This document shows positions 1 through 8,529 of a stretch of 64,000 bases of DNA, piece after piece. The stretch is from positions 107,055 to 171,054 of the forward strand of contig JBKJNY010000242.1 of the NCBI GenBank assembly GCA_046593355.1, in the 5' to 3' direction. Each line of letters begins with the position of its first letter. The stretch's first letter is position 1. Below the pieces are notes generated by a model. The model saw nothing but the letters and a program-made list of their open reading frames with translations, was not told the DNA's origin and ran no database searches. The position numbers and the translations under genes are program-made. The stretch comes from SXOA01 sp046593355. Its GTDB lineage: Bacteria; Planctomycetota; Planctomycetia; Pirellulales; Pirellulaceae.

Positions 1-82
1 CGAGGGAGTGTCGCTCAGCGCCCCGAAGATTGACCGCTGCTATAATACCCCCTATGAACTACAGGGGCTGGAGTCTATTGCC

Positions 83-1117
83 ATGACCACCAGGCCCAAT
101 CGTCGCTGGCTGCAATTCAGCTTGCGGACGTTCTTGATTGTTCTCACCCTGCTCGCAATGGGGCTGGGGTACGTCTCCTTCCGAGCCCGAGAGCAGCGGG
201 AGGCGGTCGCTCGGATTAACGAACTCGGCGGACATATTCAATACGACTACCAAAGGGGCTCCAATCCCAAGCCAAGCCCGCCTGGATGGCCCTGGCTGCG
301 GCGGCTCGTGGGAGACGAGTATTTTCAGGACGTCGCCTTCGTGAATCTGGGCAATACGAAGGTCAGCGATGCCGATCTGCGTCTCATCAGTAAATTGCGC
401 CGGACCAAGATACTGACTCTCGATGGGACCAACATCTCGGATGAAGGCCTCGCATCCATACGAGGAATGTCCGAATTGCAAAGCTTGGGGCTGATGAAGA
501 CCAAGGTCACGACCGAGGGGATTCGCCGCATGCGCCCGCCGCGTACAGGAAGCACGGTCCGCTTGGCGGAAACGAGCATTGGTGATGATGCCCTGCCTAA
601 TCTGTCTAGTTGCGGATTCTTGATTCTTGACGGAACGGCCATCACCTCGCAGGGTGTCCAGAAACTGGCGGAATCCAAGACTTTGATTGATTTCTCCATC
701 CAACGAACCGCGGTGGACGACGCAGCCGTTCCTTCCCTGGTCAAAATCAAGACGTTGACATGGCTTTTGGTGTGGGATACCAAAATCAGCGGAGAGGGGT
801 TGTTCAGGTTGCGAAACGCTTTGCCCAACTGCCACGTTGATGGCCCGGTCGTTGATTTTTCGGGTGGATTCAACCCCGCTGCTCCTGGTCCTGAAGGGGG
901 CGGTTGGAAACCGAGGATGGAGCGACTCCTGTGGCTCAACAAGGCCCAGCACCTCAAGTTAGTTGTCCTCGCCGATCCCTTGGTCACTGACGGCCACCTG
1001 GCAACGCTCGAAGGTCTGGACCATTTAGAATTGCTCGACCTCCGCGGCGCCAGCGTCACTGACGCAGGTGTGAAGAGACTTCAAAAGGCGTTGCCCAAGC
1101 TGAAGATTCACCGCTAA
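83..1117 (+). CDS. Exported or membrane-anchored leucine-rich-repeat-like protein
   Basis: The frame is open from a GTG at 8, but I start at the ATG at 83 because the protein then opens with the Arg-rich and hydrophobic stretch RRWLQFSLRTFLIVLTLLAM. This is the usual N-terminal anchor of planctomycete LRR-like proteins. The rest holds irregular repeats of the type VSDADLRLI, ISDEGLASI, VTTEGIRRM and VTDAGVKRL, each about 22-25 residues apart, which fits the cysteine-free ribonuclease-inhibitor-like LRR class. A binding or scaffold role at the cell surface is an inference from the fold. No enzyme motif is visible. It has no obvious operon partner; the next gene starts 87 bases on and has its own ribosome site. 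Confidence 0.8.
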   Translation: MTTRPNRRWLQFSLRTFLIVLTLLAMGLGYVSFRAREQREAVARINELGGHIQYDYQRGSNPKPSPPGWPWLRRLVGDEYFQDVAFVNLGNTKVSDADLRLISKLRRTKILTLDGTNISDEGLASIRGMSELQSLGLMKTKVTTEGIRRMRPPRTGSTVRLAETSIGDDALPNLSSCGFLILDGTAITSQGVQKLAESKTLIDFSIQRTAVDDAAVPSLVKIKTLTWLLVWDTKISGEGLFRLRNALPNCHVDGPVVDFSGGFNPAAPGPEGGGWKPRMERLLWLNKAQHLKLVVLADPLVTDGHLATLEGLDHLELLDLRGASVTDAGVKRLQKALPKLKIHR

Positions 1118-1204
1118 CAATTCCCAAGACTTCTCGAGCCGCGCGGCTGCGCGGACGAGTAAGATGTCGTTTACGCGCACGCACCTGGAAAGTCGAGGAA
1201 GTGT

Positions 1205-1429
1205 ATGAAAGCCGCTAGTGTGATTCGGATTCGCGGTCGTCAGGCAATTGAACTACCCAAGGAGTTTGAAGTCGCCAGCGACAAAGTCTTTCTCCAAAGA
1301 ACCGAAGAAGGGGTTTTGGTGATCTGCAAAGATCCTTGGGAGTTGTTTCGCGAAGGCATCGCGGAACTCTCGGACGATTTCATGGCCGATGGTCGCCGGC
1401 AGATGCCGGTGCAACGGAGAAAACTCTAG
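1205..1429 (+). CDS. VapB/AbrB-like antitoxin, apparently orphan
   Basis: This 74-residue protein begins with a swapped-hairpin AbrB-type segment: RGRQAIELPKEF then a short beta-rich stretch and EEGVLVI. That matches the DNA-binding half of VapB/VagC antitoxins. The acidic, amphipathic C-terminus (WELFREGIAELSDDF) resembles the toxin-binding tail. A GAGGAAG ribosome site lies just before the ATG. The expected VapC PIN nuclease would follow directly, but the next gene is on the opposite strand and encodes a XRE-cupin regulator. The two stop codons overlap in the palindrome CTAG at 1426-1429. Either the toxin has been lost, or the protein now acts alone or with a toxin elsewhere. Confidence 0.7.
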   Translation: MKAASVIRIRGRQAIELPKEFEVASDKVFLQRTEEGVLVICKDPWELFREGIAELSDDFMADGRRQMPVQRRKL

Positions 1430-2070
1430 CCGCGCCGCGCTGCCAAGCGGCCATAGATATCCACCAAGAACGCCACCGCCCGGCCCTTGCCGATGTTTTC
1501 GATCTTGTGCGGCACGTCGGCGGGGTAGTGGGCGGAGTCCCCCTTGCTGAGGTCGCGGGATTCGTCGCCCGAGGTGAGGCGGACGGAACCTTCTTCGATG
1601 GTCAGGAATTCGCGGGTTCCCTCGTAGTGCGGCGAGCTGACCAGCGCGCCCCCCGGTTTGAGGGTCAGCTCGTAGAACTCGACGTCTTTTTCCAGGTGCA
1701 GCGGCGACAGCGTGCGGATGCGGCACTGGGGGTCGTCACGAAACAGAAAGCCGCGGTCCGCGTGGCGGATGACGTCGATTTTGGGAGCCGACGCCGGGGC
1801 ATCGACCAGATCCCCGAGCGACATTCCAAAAGCCTGGGCGATGCGGTACGCCACCCCCAGTGTGGGATTGGCCGCACCCCGCTCAATCTGGCTGAGCATG
1901 GAACGGCTGACGCCAGAGAGGGAGGCGAGCTGCTCCAGCGTCCAGCCTTTGCCCCGCCGCATCGCCTTGACGCGGTCGCAGACGAGCTGCTGCAAGGGCT
2001 CCGCGGACCCGTGGGGTAGGCCGGCAGCTTGCCCAGTTTTCGCCTTTTTTCTCTTAATTATCGTTTCCAC
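1426..2070 (-). CDS. XRE-family regulator with C-terminal cupin domain
   Basis: The GTG at 2070 is chosen as start because an AGAGGGG sequence lies about 11 bases upstream and conserved coding begins there; the open frame further upstream runs across the divergent tdh start. Residues 30-85 form a Cro/CI helix-turn-helix (VKAMRRGKGWTLEQLA, then GVSRSMLSQIERG). Residues 110-210 form a small cupin barrel with GGALVSSPHYEGTREF and HYPADVPHKIEN, which hold typical His and Glu positions. Such proteins are small-molecule-sensing repressors or activators, often of amino-acid or polyamine catabolism. The gene is divergent from tdh-kbl across 82 bases, so control of threonine breakdown is the natural inference. 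The effector is unknown. Confidence 0.9.
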   Translation of the reverse strand: METIIKRKKAKTGQAAGLPHGSAEPLQQLVCDRVKAMRRGKGWTLEQLASLSGVSRSMLSQIERGAANPTLGVAYRIAQAFGMSLGDLVDAPASAPKIDVIRHADRGFLFRDDPQCRIRTLSPLHLEKDVEFYELTLKPGGALVSSPHYEGTREFLTIEEGSVRLTSGDESRDLSKGDSAHYPADVPHKIENIGKGRAVAFLVDIYGRLAARRG

Positions 2071-2152
2071 AATGCTGGAATTCCCCTCTTGTAAACCGGA
2101 TGCCGAGATTCTACTATAGCAGACAGAGATTCCAGTTTCCAGGACAACGATT
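2071..2152. promoter_or_regulatory. Divergent promoter region between XRE-cupin regulator and tdh
   Basis: Only 82 bases separate the two divergent starts, so both promoters and any operator of the XRE-cupin protein must lie here or in the first codons. The stretch is locally AT-richer than its surroundings. I could not assign -35/-10 boxes or an operator palindrome with confidence. Confidence 0.45.
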
Positions 2153-3208
2153 ATGACACGCGATATCCCCGCCACCATGCCCGCCATCCGCAAGCTCAAG
2201 AGCGAGCCCGGCTTGTGGTGGCAGCCGGAAACGCCGGTGCCGAAGATTGGCCCGCGCGAGGTGCTGGTGGCCGTCACGCACGCCGGCATTTGCGGCACCG
2301 ACCGGCACATTTACGAATGGGACGCCTGGAGCAAGAGCCGCGTGCAGATCGGCATCACGACGGGGCATGAATTCGTGGGCCAGGTCGTGGCTCTGGGAGC
2401 CGCCGTCACGCGGGCCCAGGTCGGCCAGCGAGTCAGCGCCGAAGGGCACATCGGCTGCGGCGTTTGTCAGCCGTGCCGGACGGGGAACGGGCACATCTGC
2501 GAGAAGGTGGATATTCTCGGCATCGACTGCAACGGCTGCTTCGCCCAGTACGTCGCGGTGCCGGAGGAGAACCTGTGGCCCGTCCATCCCGGCATTCCCG
2601 ACCACATCGCCGCGATCTTCGATCCGCTTGGCAACGCCATGCACACCGTGATGGCGGCCGGCGTGAGCGGGCGGAGCGTCCTCATCACCGGCGTCGGCAT
2701 CATCGGGCTGATGGCAGTGACGATTGCCCAGGCCGCGGGAGCGGGGACCATCCTCGTCACCGACCGGGACGAGAAGCGGCTGGCCCTCGCCAAAAAACTG
2801 GGGGCGGACCACGCCTTCCACGCCAGCGACGACACCTGGCCCGCCAAGGCCCGTGAGCTGACGCACAACCAAGGGCCGGAAGTGCTGCTGGAAATGAGCG
2901 GCCACCCCAAGGCGATCCGCCAGGGTTTTTCCGCCCTCCGCAACGGCGGCACCGCGGCCCTGCTCGGCATCCCCGCGGAGCCGGTGCCGCTGGACTTGCC
3001 GAATGACATCATTTTCAAAGGAGCCACCGTGCTCGGCATCAACGGGCGGCGGATGTTCGAAACCTGGTATCAGGTGGAAAGCTTCGTCCTCTCCGGCCGG
3101 CTGAACCTGGAGCCCATCGTCACCCATCATCTGCCGCTGGCCGATTTTGAAAAAGGCTTCAAGCTGATGCAGGCGGGGGAAGCGATCAAGGTGGTGCTGG
3201 AAGTATAG
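2153..3208 (+). CDS. tdh: L-threonine 3-dehydrogenase
   Basis: Zinc-dependent medium-chain dehydrogenase that oxidises L-threonine to 2-amino-3-ketobutyrate with NAD+. The catalytic zinc ligands are visible as C47 in AGICGTD and H72-E73 in GHEF. The structural zinc site is C102, C105, C108 and C116. The Rossmann loop is GVGIIG at about 180-185. Length (351 residues) is close to the family norm of about 341-350. The identity as threonine dehydrogenase rather than another polyol dehydrogenase rests on the kbl gene, which starts 8 bases after its stop and completes the pathway to glycine and acetyl-CoA. It is transcribed away from a XRE-cupin regulator that probably controls it. Confidence 0.93.
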   Translation: MTRDIPATMPAIRKLKSEPGLWWQPETPVPKIGPREVLVAVTHAGICGTDRHIYEWDAWSKSRVQIGITTGHEFVGQVVALGAAVTRAQVGQRVSAEGHIGCGVCQPCRTGNGHICEKVDILGIDCNGCFAQYVAVPEENLWPVHPGIPDHIAAIFDPLGNAMHTVMAAGVSGRSVLITGVGIIGLMAVTIAQAAGAGTILVTDRDEKRLALAKKLGADHAFHASDDTWPAKARELTHNQGPEVLLEMSGHPKAIRQGFSALRNGGTAALLGIPAEPVPLDLPNDIIFKGATVLGINGRRMFETWYQVESFVLSGRLNLEPIVTHHLPLADFEKGFKLMQAGEAIKVVLEV

Positions 3209-3216
3209 TATCCATC

Positions 3217-4392
3217 ATGCCCAACGCCTCCTTCGACAACCGCGCCCGCGACCTGCTGAAATCCCTTGAGGATTCCCGCCAGCTCAAGCGGTTCCATCAT
3301 TTGGAAGGACCGCTCGGGCCGACGGTGCGGATTGAAGGGGTCGGCGAAGTTATCGTCCTCTGCTCCAACAATTACCTGGGACTGGCGAGCCATCCGGAAG
3401 TGATCGAGGCCGGCCACGCAGGGCTGAAGAAATACGGCGCGGGGACCGCCAGCGTGCGGTTCATCTGCGGCACGCTGGTTTGCCATCGGGAGCTGGAAGC
3501 GACTATCGCCAAATTCGTCGGCACCGAGGCAGCGCTCAGTTACGTCAGTTGCTGGAACGCGAACGAGGCGGTCTTTCAGACCCTGGCCGGTCCGGACGAC
3601 GTCATTCTCTCCGACGAGCTCAACCATGCCAGCATCATCGACGGCATTCGATTGGTGCCGCGGGCGATTGAACGGGCCGTCTACAAGCACAGCGACCTGG
3701 CGGACCTGGAAGCGAAGCTGAAGCAGCATCAGGGGAAGGCCTGCCGCTGGGTGGTGACGGATGGCGTCTTCAGCATGGAAGGAGACGTGGCCCATCTGCC
3801 GGAGATTATCGCCCTCTGCCGGAAATATGAGGCCTTGCTCGTCGTCGATGATTCCCACGGAATCGGCGCACTGGGGAAGACCGGCCGCGGCACGCCCGAA
3901 CATGCCGGCTGCTTGGGCCAGGTGGACATCGTCACCGGCACGCTCGGCAAAGCGCTCGGCGGAGCAGCGGGGGGATACGTGGCGGCTGCTCCGCACGTTA
4001 TCGAAGTCTTGCAGCAGCGAGCCCGTCCGAGCCTCTTCTCCAATGCGGTCCCTGCTACGGTCGCTTGCAGCGCCCGCCGGGCCATCGAAATCATCGACCG
4101 CGAGCCAGAGCGCGTGCGAAAGCTGCACGACAACGTGGCCTTCATGCGGCAAGGTCTGGCCAAGCTCGGCTTTGACGTTCATTCCTCTCCCACCGCCATC
4201 ATCCCCGTCATGATCGGCGACGAAGCCGAGGCCATCGCCAAGAGCCAGCGTCTGCTGGAATTGGGCGTGATGGTCATCGGCTTCGGTTATCCCGTGGTTC
4301 CCAAAGGGCAGGCGCGGTTGCGCGTGCAAGTCTCGGCGTCGCTGGAGAGAGAGCATTTGGAGAGGGCGCTGAGGGCGTTTGCCCAGCTGTAA
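3217..4392 (+). CDS. kbl: Glycine C-acetyltransferase (2-amino-3-ketobutyrate CoA ligase)
   Basis: PLP-dependent alpha-oxoamine synthase that cleaves 2-amino-3-ketobutyrate with CoA to glycine and acetyl-CoA. The PLP lysine is K245 in TGTLGKALGGA. The cofactor pocket DDSHGIG (about 211-217) and the glycine-rich stretch NNYLGL near the N-terminus fit the family. The length of 391 residues is typical. It lies 8 bases after tdh, so the two are co-transcribed and form the classic two-step threonine degradation unit. Related enzymes (KAS synthases for biotin or heme) share the fold; the tdh partner decides the assignment. Confidence 0.94.
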   Translation: MPNASFDNRARDLLKSLEDSRQLKRFHHLEGPLGPTVRIEGVGEVIVLCSNNYLGLASHPEVIEAGHAGLKKYGAGTASVRFICGTLVCHRELEATIAKFVGTEAALSYVSCWNANEAVFQTLAGPDDVILSDELNHASIIDGIRLVPRAIERAVYKHSDLADLEAKLKQHQGKACRWVVTDGVFSMEGDVAHLPEIIALCRKYEALLVVDDSHGIGALGKTGRGTPEHAGCLGQVDIVTGTLGKALGGAAGGYVAAAPHVIEVLQQRARPSLFSNAVPATVACSARRAIEIIDREPERVRKLHDNVAFMRQGLAKLGFDVHSSPTAIIPVMIGDEAEAIAKSQRLLELGVMVIGFGYPVVPKGQARLRVQVSASLEREHLERALRAFAQL

Positions 4393-4499
4393 CGCTTGCC
4401 CCTTCGCCGGCCATAGGCGTAAGGTAGAATAGTGGTAGCCGGCCTGCTTGGTCCGGCCCCCGCCTACCTGCATCCTTCCCGCCTGCATTTCTCTCCCCC

Positions 4500-5657
4500 A
4501 TGTCCTCCGCCACGGAAGTCTTCGATCCCTATCGCGAGTGGCTCGGCATTGAGCCGCAGGAGTTGCCGGCGGATCACTATCGGCTGCTCGGGCTGCCGCG
4601 GTTTGAGGCGGATGCGGGAAAGATTCTGGCGGCGGCGGATGGGCGGATGAGACTGATCCGCTCCAATCAGATGGGGCCGCGGGGAACGTTCACACACACG
4701 CTGCTCAACGAGATCACGGCAGCTAAGCTCTGCCTGCTTTCGCTGCTGGCCAAGGCTCAGTACGACCAGTTCCTGCACGAGCTACAGGACGCGCCGAATT
4801 CCTCCCGCGCTCCTGCCCACTTTTTTCCCACTGCCGTCCCGCTGATGTCGCTGCCGCCAGCCTATTCGCCGTACCGAGCGGCTGGCGTGCCGCCGCTGGC
4901 CGCGCCACCCGTCGTGCCGATGGCGGTGCCACTCGCTCCGCCGAAGCAGGCCCGCAAATCCGAGCTGGCCGTGGATGAGGATAAGCCGCCGAGCGAGGAC
5001 GAGACGCCGAGCGAGGGTGAAACGACGCAACAAGGCTCTCGACTTCGCGCCCTCGGGTTGATGGCGATTGCGATCCTGCTCATCGCCGGCGGGATTTGGG
5101 GAGCAGCGAGATACTTCTTTCCGCCGGCCGAAAACACGGACGTGGTCACAAACCCCGATGGAAGCGGCAGCAAAGGAACCGGCAGCGACAGAGAGCAGCC
5201 GGAACCGCCGCCCGATCCCGCGGCCAAAGCGACCGTCGTGATGCAAGAAGGGAGCGGCGAGCTCAGCCTGCCTCCGTCCGCCGCCGCGCTGGTGGGAGCG
5301 ACCAGCCTGAAGATTGCGATCTCCGAAAATGTCCTCAGCGGCTGGACCTCCGCGGACGATGCCGCGATTTGGAAGTTCAAGCTGCTCCGCCCCGGTTTCT
5401 TCAAGCTGGAGCTGAGTTACGCCGCCGCTCACGAAGGAGAAGACGTCGGCCTGGAACTGCTGCTGGACGAGGAGGAGCCTCGCAAGTTCCAACTGGCCCC
5501 AACGGGCGGAACCGACAAGTACATGGCCGTCTCGCACACCATCGTCGTCAAAGCCAGCGGCCCGCACACGATTACGATTCGCCCCACCGCCGCCGTGCCG
5601 GAAGACAGCCTCCTCATCAAATCGCTGCGTCTTATCCCGGTGGGCGGGCAGCCGTAG
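4500..5657 (+). CDS. Planctomycete DnaJ-like membrane protein with C-terminal beta domain
   Basis: Residues 1-95 contain YREWLGI, HYRLLGLPRFE and LLNEITAAKLCLL...KAQYD, the degenerate J-domain-like module found fused to many planctomycete proteins. It lacks an HPD motif, so DnaK stimulation is doubtful. A Pro-rich linker (about 100-150) and an acidic stretch (158-175) follow. One membrane helix spans about 183-204 (LGLMAIAILLIAGGIWGAARYF). The C-terminal part (about 240-380) is beta-rich and resembles carbohydrate-binding or DUF5077-like jelly rolls, probably outside the cytoplasm. Function is not known. It is a single gene following kbl after about 107 bases. Confidence 0.8.
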   Translation: MSSATEVFDPYREWLGIEPQELPADHYRLLGLPRFEADAGKILAAADGRMRLIRSNQMGPRGTFTHTLLNEITAAKLCLLSLLAKAQYDQFLHELQDAPNSSRAPAHFFPTAVPLMSLPPAYSPYRAAGVPPLAAPPVVPMAVPLAPPKQARKSELAVDEDKPPSEDETPSEGETTQQGSRLRALGLMAIAILLIAGGIWGAARYFFPPAENTDVVTNPDGSGSKGTGSDREQPEPPPDPAAKATVVMQEGSGELSLPPSAAALVGATSLKIAISENVLSGWTSADDAAIWKFKLLRPGFFKLELSYAAAHEGEDVGLELLLDEEEPRKFQLAPTGGTDKYMAVSHTIVVKASGPHTITIRPTAAVPEDSLLIKSLRLIPVGGQP

Positions 5658-5722
5658 GATGACGGGTAGACGTTATGTAATGAGCCTCCGGGCTTGTCCC
5701 GTAGGTCTACATGTGCGGGAGG

Positions 5723-5750
5723 AAAAAACCGTGGGGGCAAGCCCCACGGC
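5723..5750 (-). terminator. Rho-independent terminator of the CBS gene, within a dispersed palindrome
   Basis: On the minus strand an 8-bp GC-rich stem (CCGTGGGG / CCCCACGG) with a 5-base loop is followed by six T residues. It lies ten bases after the stop of the CBS-domain gene. The flanking words GTAGGACACTTGAGCC look like a planctomycete intergenic element whose TAG is the stop codon of that gene. Confidence 0.75.
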
Positions 5751-5759
5751 TCAAGTGTC

Positions 5760-6278
5760 CTACGCCTCCGCCATCTTCCTCGTCAAATACCCCAAAACAT
5801 CCCGCACGGAAAAGACCCCCGCGGGGCGGCCGTCGGGGCCGGTGATGGGAACGTGGCGAAAGCCCCCTTGGTCCATCCGCTGGACGGCGAAGGCGATTTT
5901 GGCGGTCGCGGGCAGCGACTGCGGCTGCCGGGTCATGAACTCGCTGACCGGCCGGTCGCCGAGCTCTGCCGCGCGGTCGTTCAGCTTTTGCAGCACATCC
6001 CGGTCGGTGAAGATGCCGGCCAGCTCCCCCTTCTCCACGATCAGCAGACAGCCGATGCGGTTTTCGACCAGCAGGCGGAGACACTCGCGGACCGGCATCG
6101 TGGGCGAGACGAGCAGCGGCCAGCGGGTCTGGCTGGCGGACAAGCGGTCGGTCAAGAGGCCGAGTTCGACCTCGCTCTGCGGCGTGGGCAGATGCGTGTC
6201 CGAGAGCGGATGGCCGCACGAATCGCACTCATCGCAGCCTTCAATCACCGGCTGATCACAATAGGGGCAGTCGAGCAT
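5760..6278 (-). CDS. CBS-domain protein with N-terminal zinc ribbon
   Basis: The N-terminus has a zinc ribbon, CPYCDQPVIEGCDECDSCG, with CxxC pairs. Two CBS repeats follow (about residues 50-110 and 115-170), with conserved ends GIFTDRDVL and GVFSVRDVLGYL. CBS pairs usually bind adenosine nucleotides and regulate a partner. None is encoded next to it, so the target is unknown. The ATG at 6278 is the only sensible start. The stop TAG is shared with the start of a palindromic element that also carries its terminator. Confidence 0.88.
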   Translation of the reverse strand: MLDCPYCDQPVIEGCDECDSCGHPLSDTHLPTPQSEVELGLLTDRLSASQTRWPLLVSPTMPVRECLRLLVENRIGCLLIVEKGELAGIFTDRDVLQKLNDRAAELGDRPVSEFMTRQPQSLPATAKIAFAVQRMDQGGFRHVPITGPDGRPAGVFSVRDVLGYLTRKMAEA

Positions 6279-6314
6279 GGGAGCCTCCGCGGAAGGGCGC
6301 GTGCCGCGAACCGG

Positions 6315-6352
6315 GCACTATGTTGTATTGAAGGCACTATGTGTATTGAAGG
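6315..6352. repeat. Two tandem 19-base units
   Basis: The unit GCACTATGTTGTATTGAAG is repeated immediately with one base missing and one extra G. It lies between the divergent CBS and sulfatase genes. It could be simple slippage or a pair of operator sites for the sulfatase promoter. Confidence 0.5.
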
Positions 6353-6451
6353 AGTGCGGCGGGTTGGCGTCAACAAGAGGGGACGAGAATCTGCTGCTGG
6401 GGTAGAATTGCGACGGCCTTGCACCGATCCTGATTTTCCGAGGGCTGCACC

Positions 6452-7939
6452 ATGTCTACCGCATTGCGTTTGCTTGGCGTTGCACTGACATTCTCGCTAT
6501 TTGCAGTTGTTTCTCAAAAAAGTCTCGCCGCTGCCGATGCTCCTCCCAACATCGTCCTGATCATCGCAGATGACCTGGGCTGGGAGGATTGCCGCCCGTT
6601 TGGCAACCAGCAGATCAAGACGACGCAACTGGAGCGGCTGGCGCGGGAGGGGATGCGGTTTGAGAACATGATCCTGACGTGCAGCTCGTGCAGCCCCAGC
6701 CGCTCGAGCCTCATCACGTCGCGCTATCCGCACAGCACCGGCGCGGAGCAACTCCACTGGCCGCTGCCGAAGGAGCAGGTGACGTTCGTGGAGCATCTTC
6801 GCAAAGCGGGCTACTGGACGGCGGCGGCGGGAAAGTGGCATCTGGGGAATCAGGTGCGGGACCGCTTCGATGTGATTCACGACGTGGGGACCGCGGGCTT
6901 TCAACTGCCGACCGAAAAAGGTGACAAGACGAAAGTCAAGACGGTGGTCGCCCCCAATCCGAATCCCAGCGGCGCTGAAGCTTGGGTCTCGACATTGAAA
7001 GAGCGACCCAAGGACAAGCCCTTCTTTCTCTGGCTCGCTGCCGTCGATCCGCATCGCGACTACGCGGAGAAAGTCATCCTGGAGCCGCACCGGCCGGATG
7101 ATGTCTCCGTGCCGCCTTACCTGCCGGATAACGCCGAGACTCGCAAAGACCTCGCCCTCTACTACGACGAAATCAGCCGGCTGGATGACAACGTCGGCAA
7201 GGTGCTGGACGAAATCACGGCCCAGGGGTTGGCGGATGACACCGTGGTGATTTTCATGACCGACAACGGCCGCCCGTTCCCCCGCTGCAAGACCACGCTC
7301 TACGACAGCGGCATCAAAAGCCCGTTCATCATCCGCTGGCTCGGCAAGGTGCGGACCGAAGCCACCTGCCAGAGCCTGCTCAGCAGCGTGGACATCGCCC
7401 CCACCATTCTGGAAATCGCCGGGGTGATGCCACCCGAACAATTCCAAGGCGTCAGCTTCCTAAAAGTGTTGACCGAACCAGAGACGCGCGTTCGCACGGC
7501 TGCCTTTTCGGAACACAACTGGCACGACTTCGAGGCCCGCAGCCGCAGCGCGCGGACCGAGCGGTTCAAATACATCCGCAATGAATACCCGGATCTGCCG
7601 AACACACCCCCCGCCGACGCAGTCCGCAGCCTGACCTTCCAATCGATGCGGACGCTTCGTCATACAGGGCCAGGTCTTAAACCGGAGCAACTGTCCTGTT
7701 TCACCAAACCGCTGCCGGAGGAAGAGCTGTACGACATCCAGGCCGACCCCCACGAGCTGAAGAACCTGGCGGCTGACCCCAAGTTCGCCGCGGAGCTCAC
7801 CGAGCTGCGCGGCGCGCTCGACGCCTGGAAAAAGCAGACCCGCGACGACGCGCCCGCAGCCCGCACCCCCGACGAATTCGACCGCGAAACCGGCGAGCCC
7901 CTCCCCGGCCGCAAACGCCCCCGCCTGCCGCCGAAATAG
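6452..7939 (+). CDS. Exported sulfatase (formylglycine type)
   Basis: A signal peptide (ALRLLGVALTFSLFAVVSQKSLAAADA) precedes the alkaline-phosphatase-fold sulfatase. The metal site opens with IVLIIADDLGW (D40, D41). The signature CSPSR starts at C80, the cysteine converted to formylglycine, which makes this a type I sulfatase. GKWHLGN and FMTDNGRPF carry further active-site residues. It would hydrolyse sulfate esters, most likely of sulfated polysaccharides, in the periplasm or outside; the substrate cannot be read from sequence. The length of 495 residues is normal. No maturase gene is nearby. The stop TAG is followed at once by a dispersed GGCTTCCAGCCTGCCC repeat. Confidence 0.93.
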   Translation: MSTALRLLGVALTFSLFAVVSQKSLAAADAPPNIVLIIADDLGWEDCRPFGNQQIKTTQLERLAREGMRFENMILTCSSCSPSRSSLITSRYPHSTGAEQLHWPLPKEQVTFVEHLRKAGYWTAAAGKWHLGNQVRDRFDVIHDVGTAGFQLPTEKGDKTKVKTVVAPNPNPSGAEAWVSTLKERPKDKPFFLWLAAVDPHRDYAEKVILEPHRPDDVSVPPYLPDNAETRKDLALYYDEISRLDDNVGKVLDEITAQGLADDTVVIFMTDNGRPFPRCKTTLYDSGIKSPFIIRWLGKVRTEATCQSLLSSVDIAPTILEIAGVMPPEQFQGVSFLKVLTEPETRVRTAAFSEHNWHDFEARSRSARTERFKYIRNEYPDLPNTPPADAVRSLTFQSMRTLRHTGPGLKPEQLSCFTKPLPEEELYDIQADPHELKNLAADPKFAAELTELRGALDAWKKQTRDDAPAARTPDEFDRETGEPLPGRKRPRLPPK

Positions 7940-8529
7940 GTGGGGTTGGCTTCCAGCCTGCCCAAAGCACTTCTCCGCTTACGTCAAATCCGATTGTCGC
8001 AAGTCCGCGAAATCAGACACTTGCCATGAATCGCTGGACGCCTCCGAAGGGGCAGTTCTGATACATGTTTTCAAGCTCACTTTTCGAGGTGGGCTTTCGA
8101 CCAAGTGTTGCCGTAACTCATTACTGCACAATGCCTTGCAACATCCGTTTGATACATCGCCTGATACATCGGGGCTCATTCTTGATACTTCCGCCTTGAA
8201 TCGACGTCGCACCGGTTTGCAGACCCCGCTTCCAACAACCAGATTGAGAAAGAGCACCGCCCGGCTGGCACCTGCTGTCAGTCCTGCCGGGCTGCTCCTA
8301 TTATACCGATGTCCAGTTGCCTTTTGGGCACCTTTCCAAAACTTTCTTGCAAATTCTGGATGGCCTCTCCGTGCTCGGCGGAAATGCGGAAGAGACGCGG
8401 AGCCTGGGAACAGGGTTTCAAAGTAGGCCGCGACTCCGTCGCGAGCCCGCCCTGTCCCGCAGGGATAGGGGCTTCCAAATTTGAGCTTTGCTGTCCTTCG
8501 GACAGCGGGCTCGACGGCGGAGTCACGGC
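7940..8529. other. Intergenic region with repeats, no convincing gene
   Basis: This 590-base gap holds a copy of the GTGGGGNNGGCTTCCAGCCTGCCC element right after the sulfatase stop (7940-7965), four TGATAC words at about 8060-8190, and a large cloverleaf-like palindrome at its right end. Open frames on both strands lack recognisable family features or good ribosome sites, so I call no gene. Confidence 0.6.

Noticed and set aside
22..80. Upstream GTG start at 8 for the LRR-like gene
   Set aside because: It would place 25 polar residues before the membrane anchor; the ATG at 83 gives the family-typical start.
3127..4488. Long open frame on the minus strand over kbl (453 codons)
   Set aside because: It is the antisense shadow of kbl and tdh, with no domain signs; the plus-strand genes have full family motifs.
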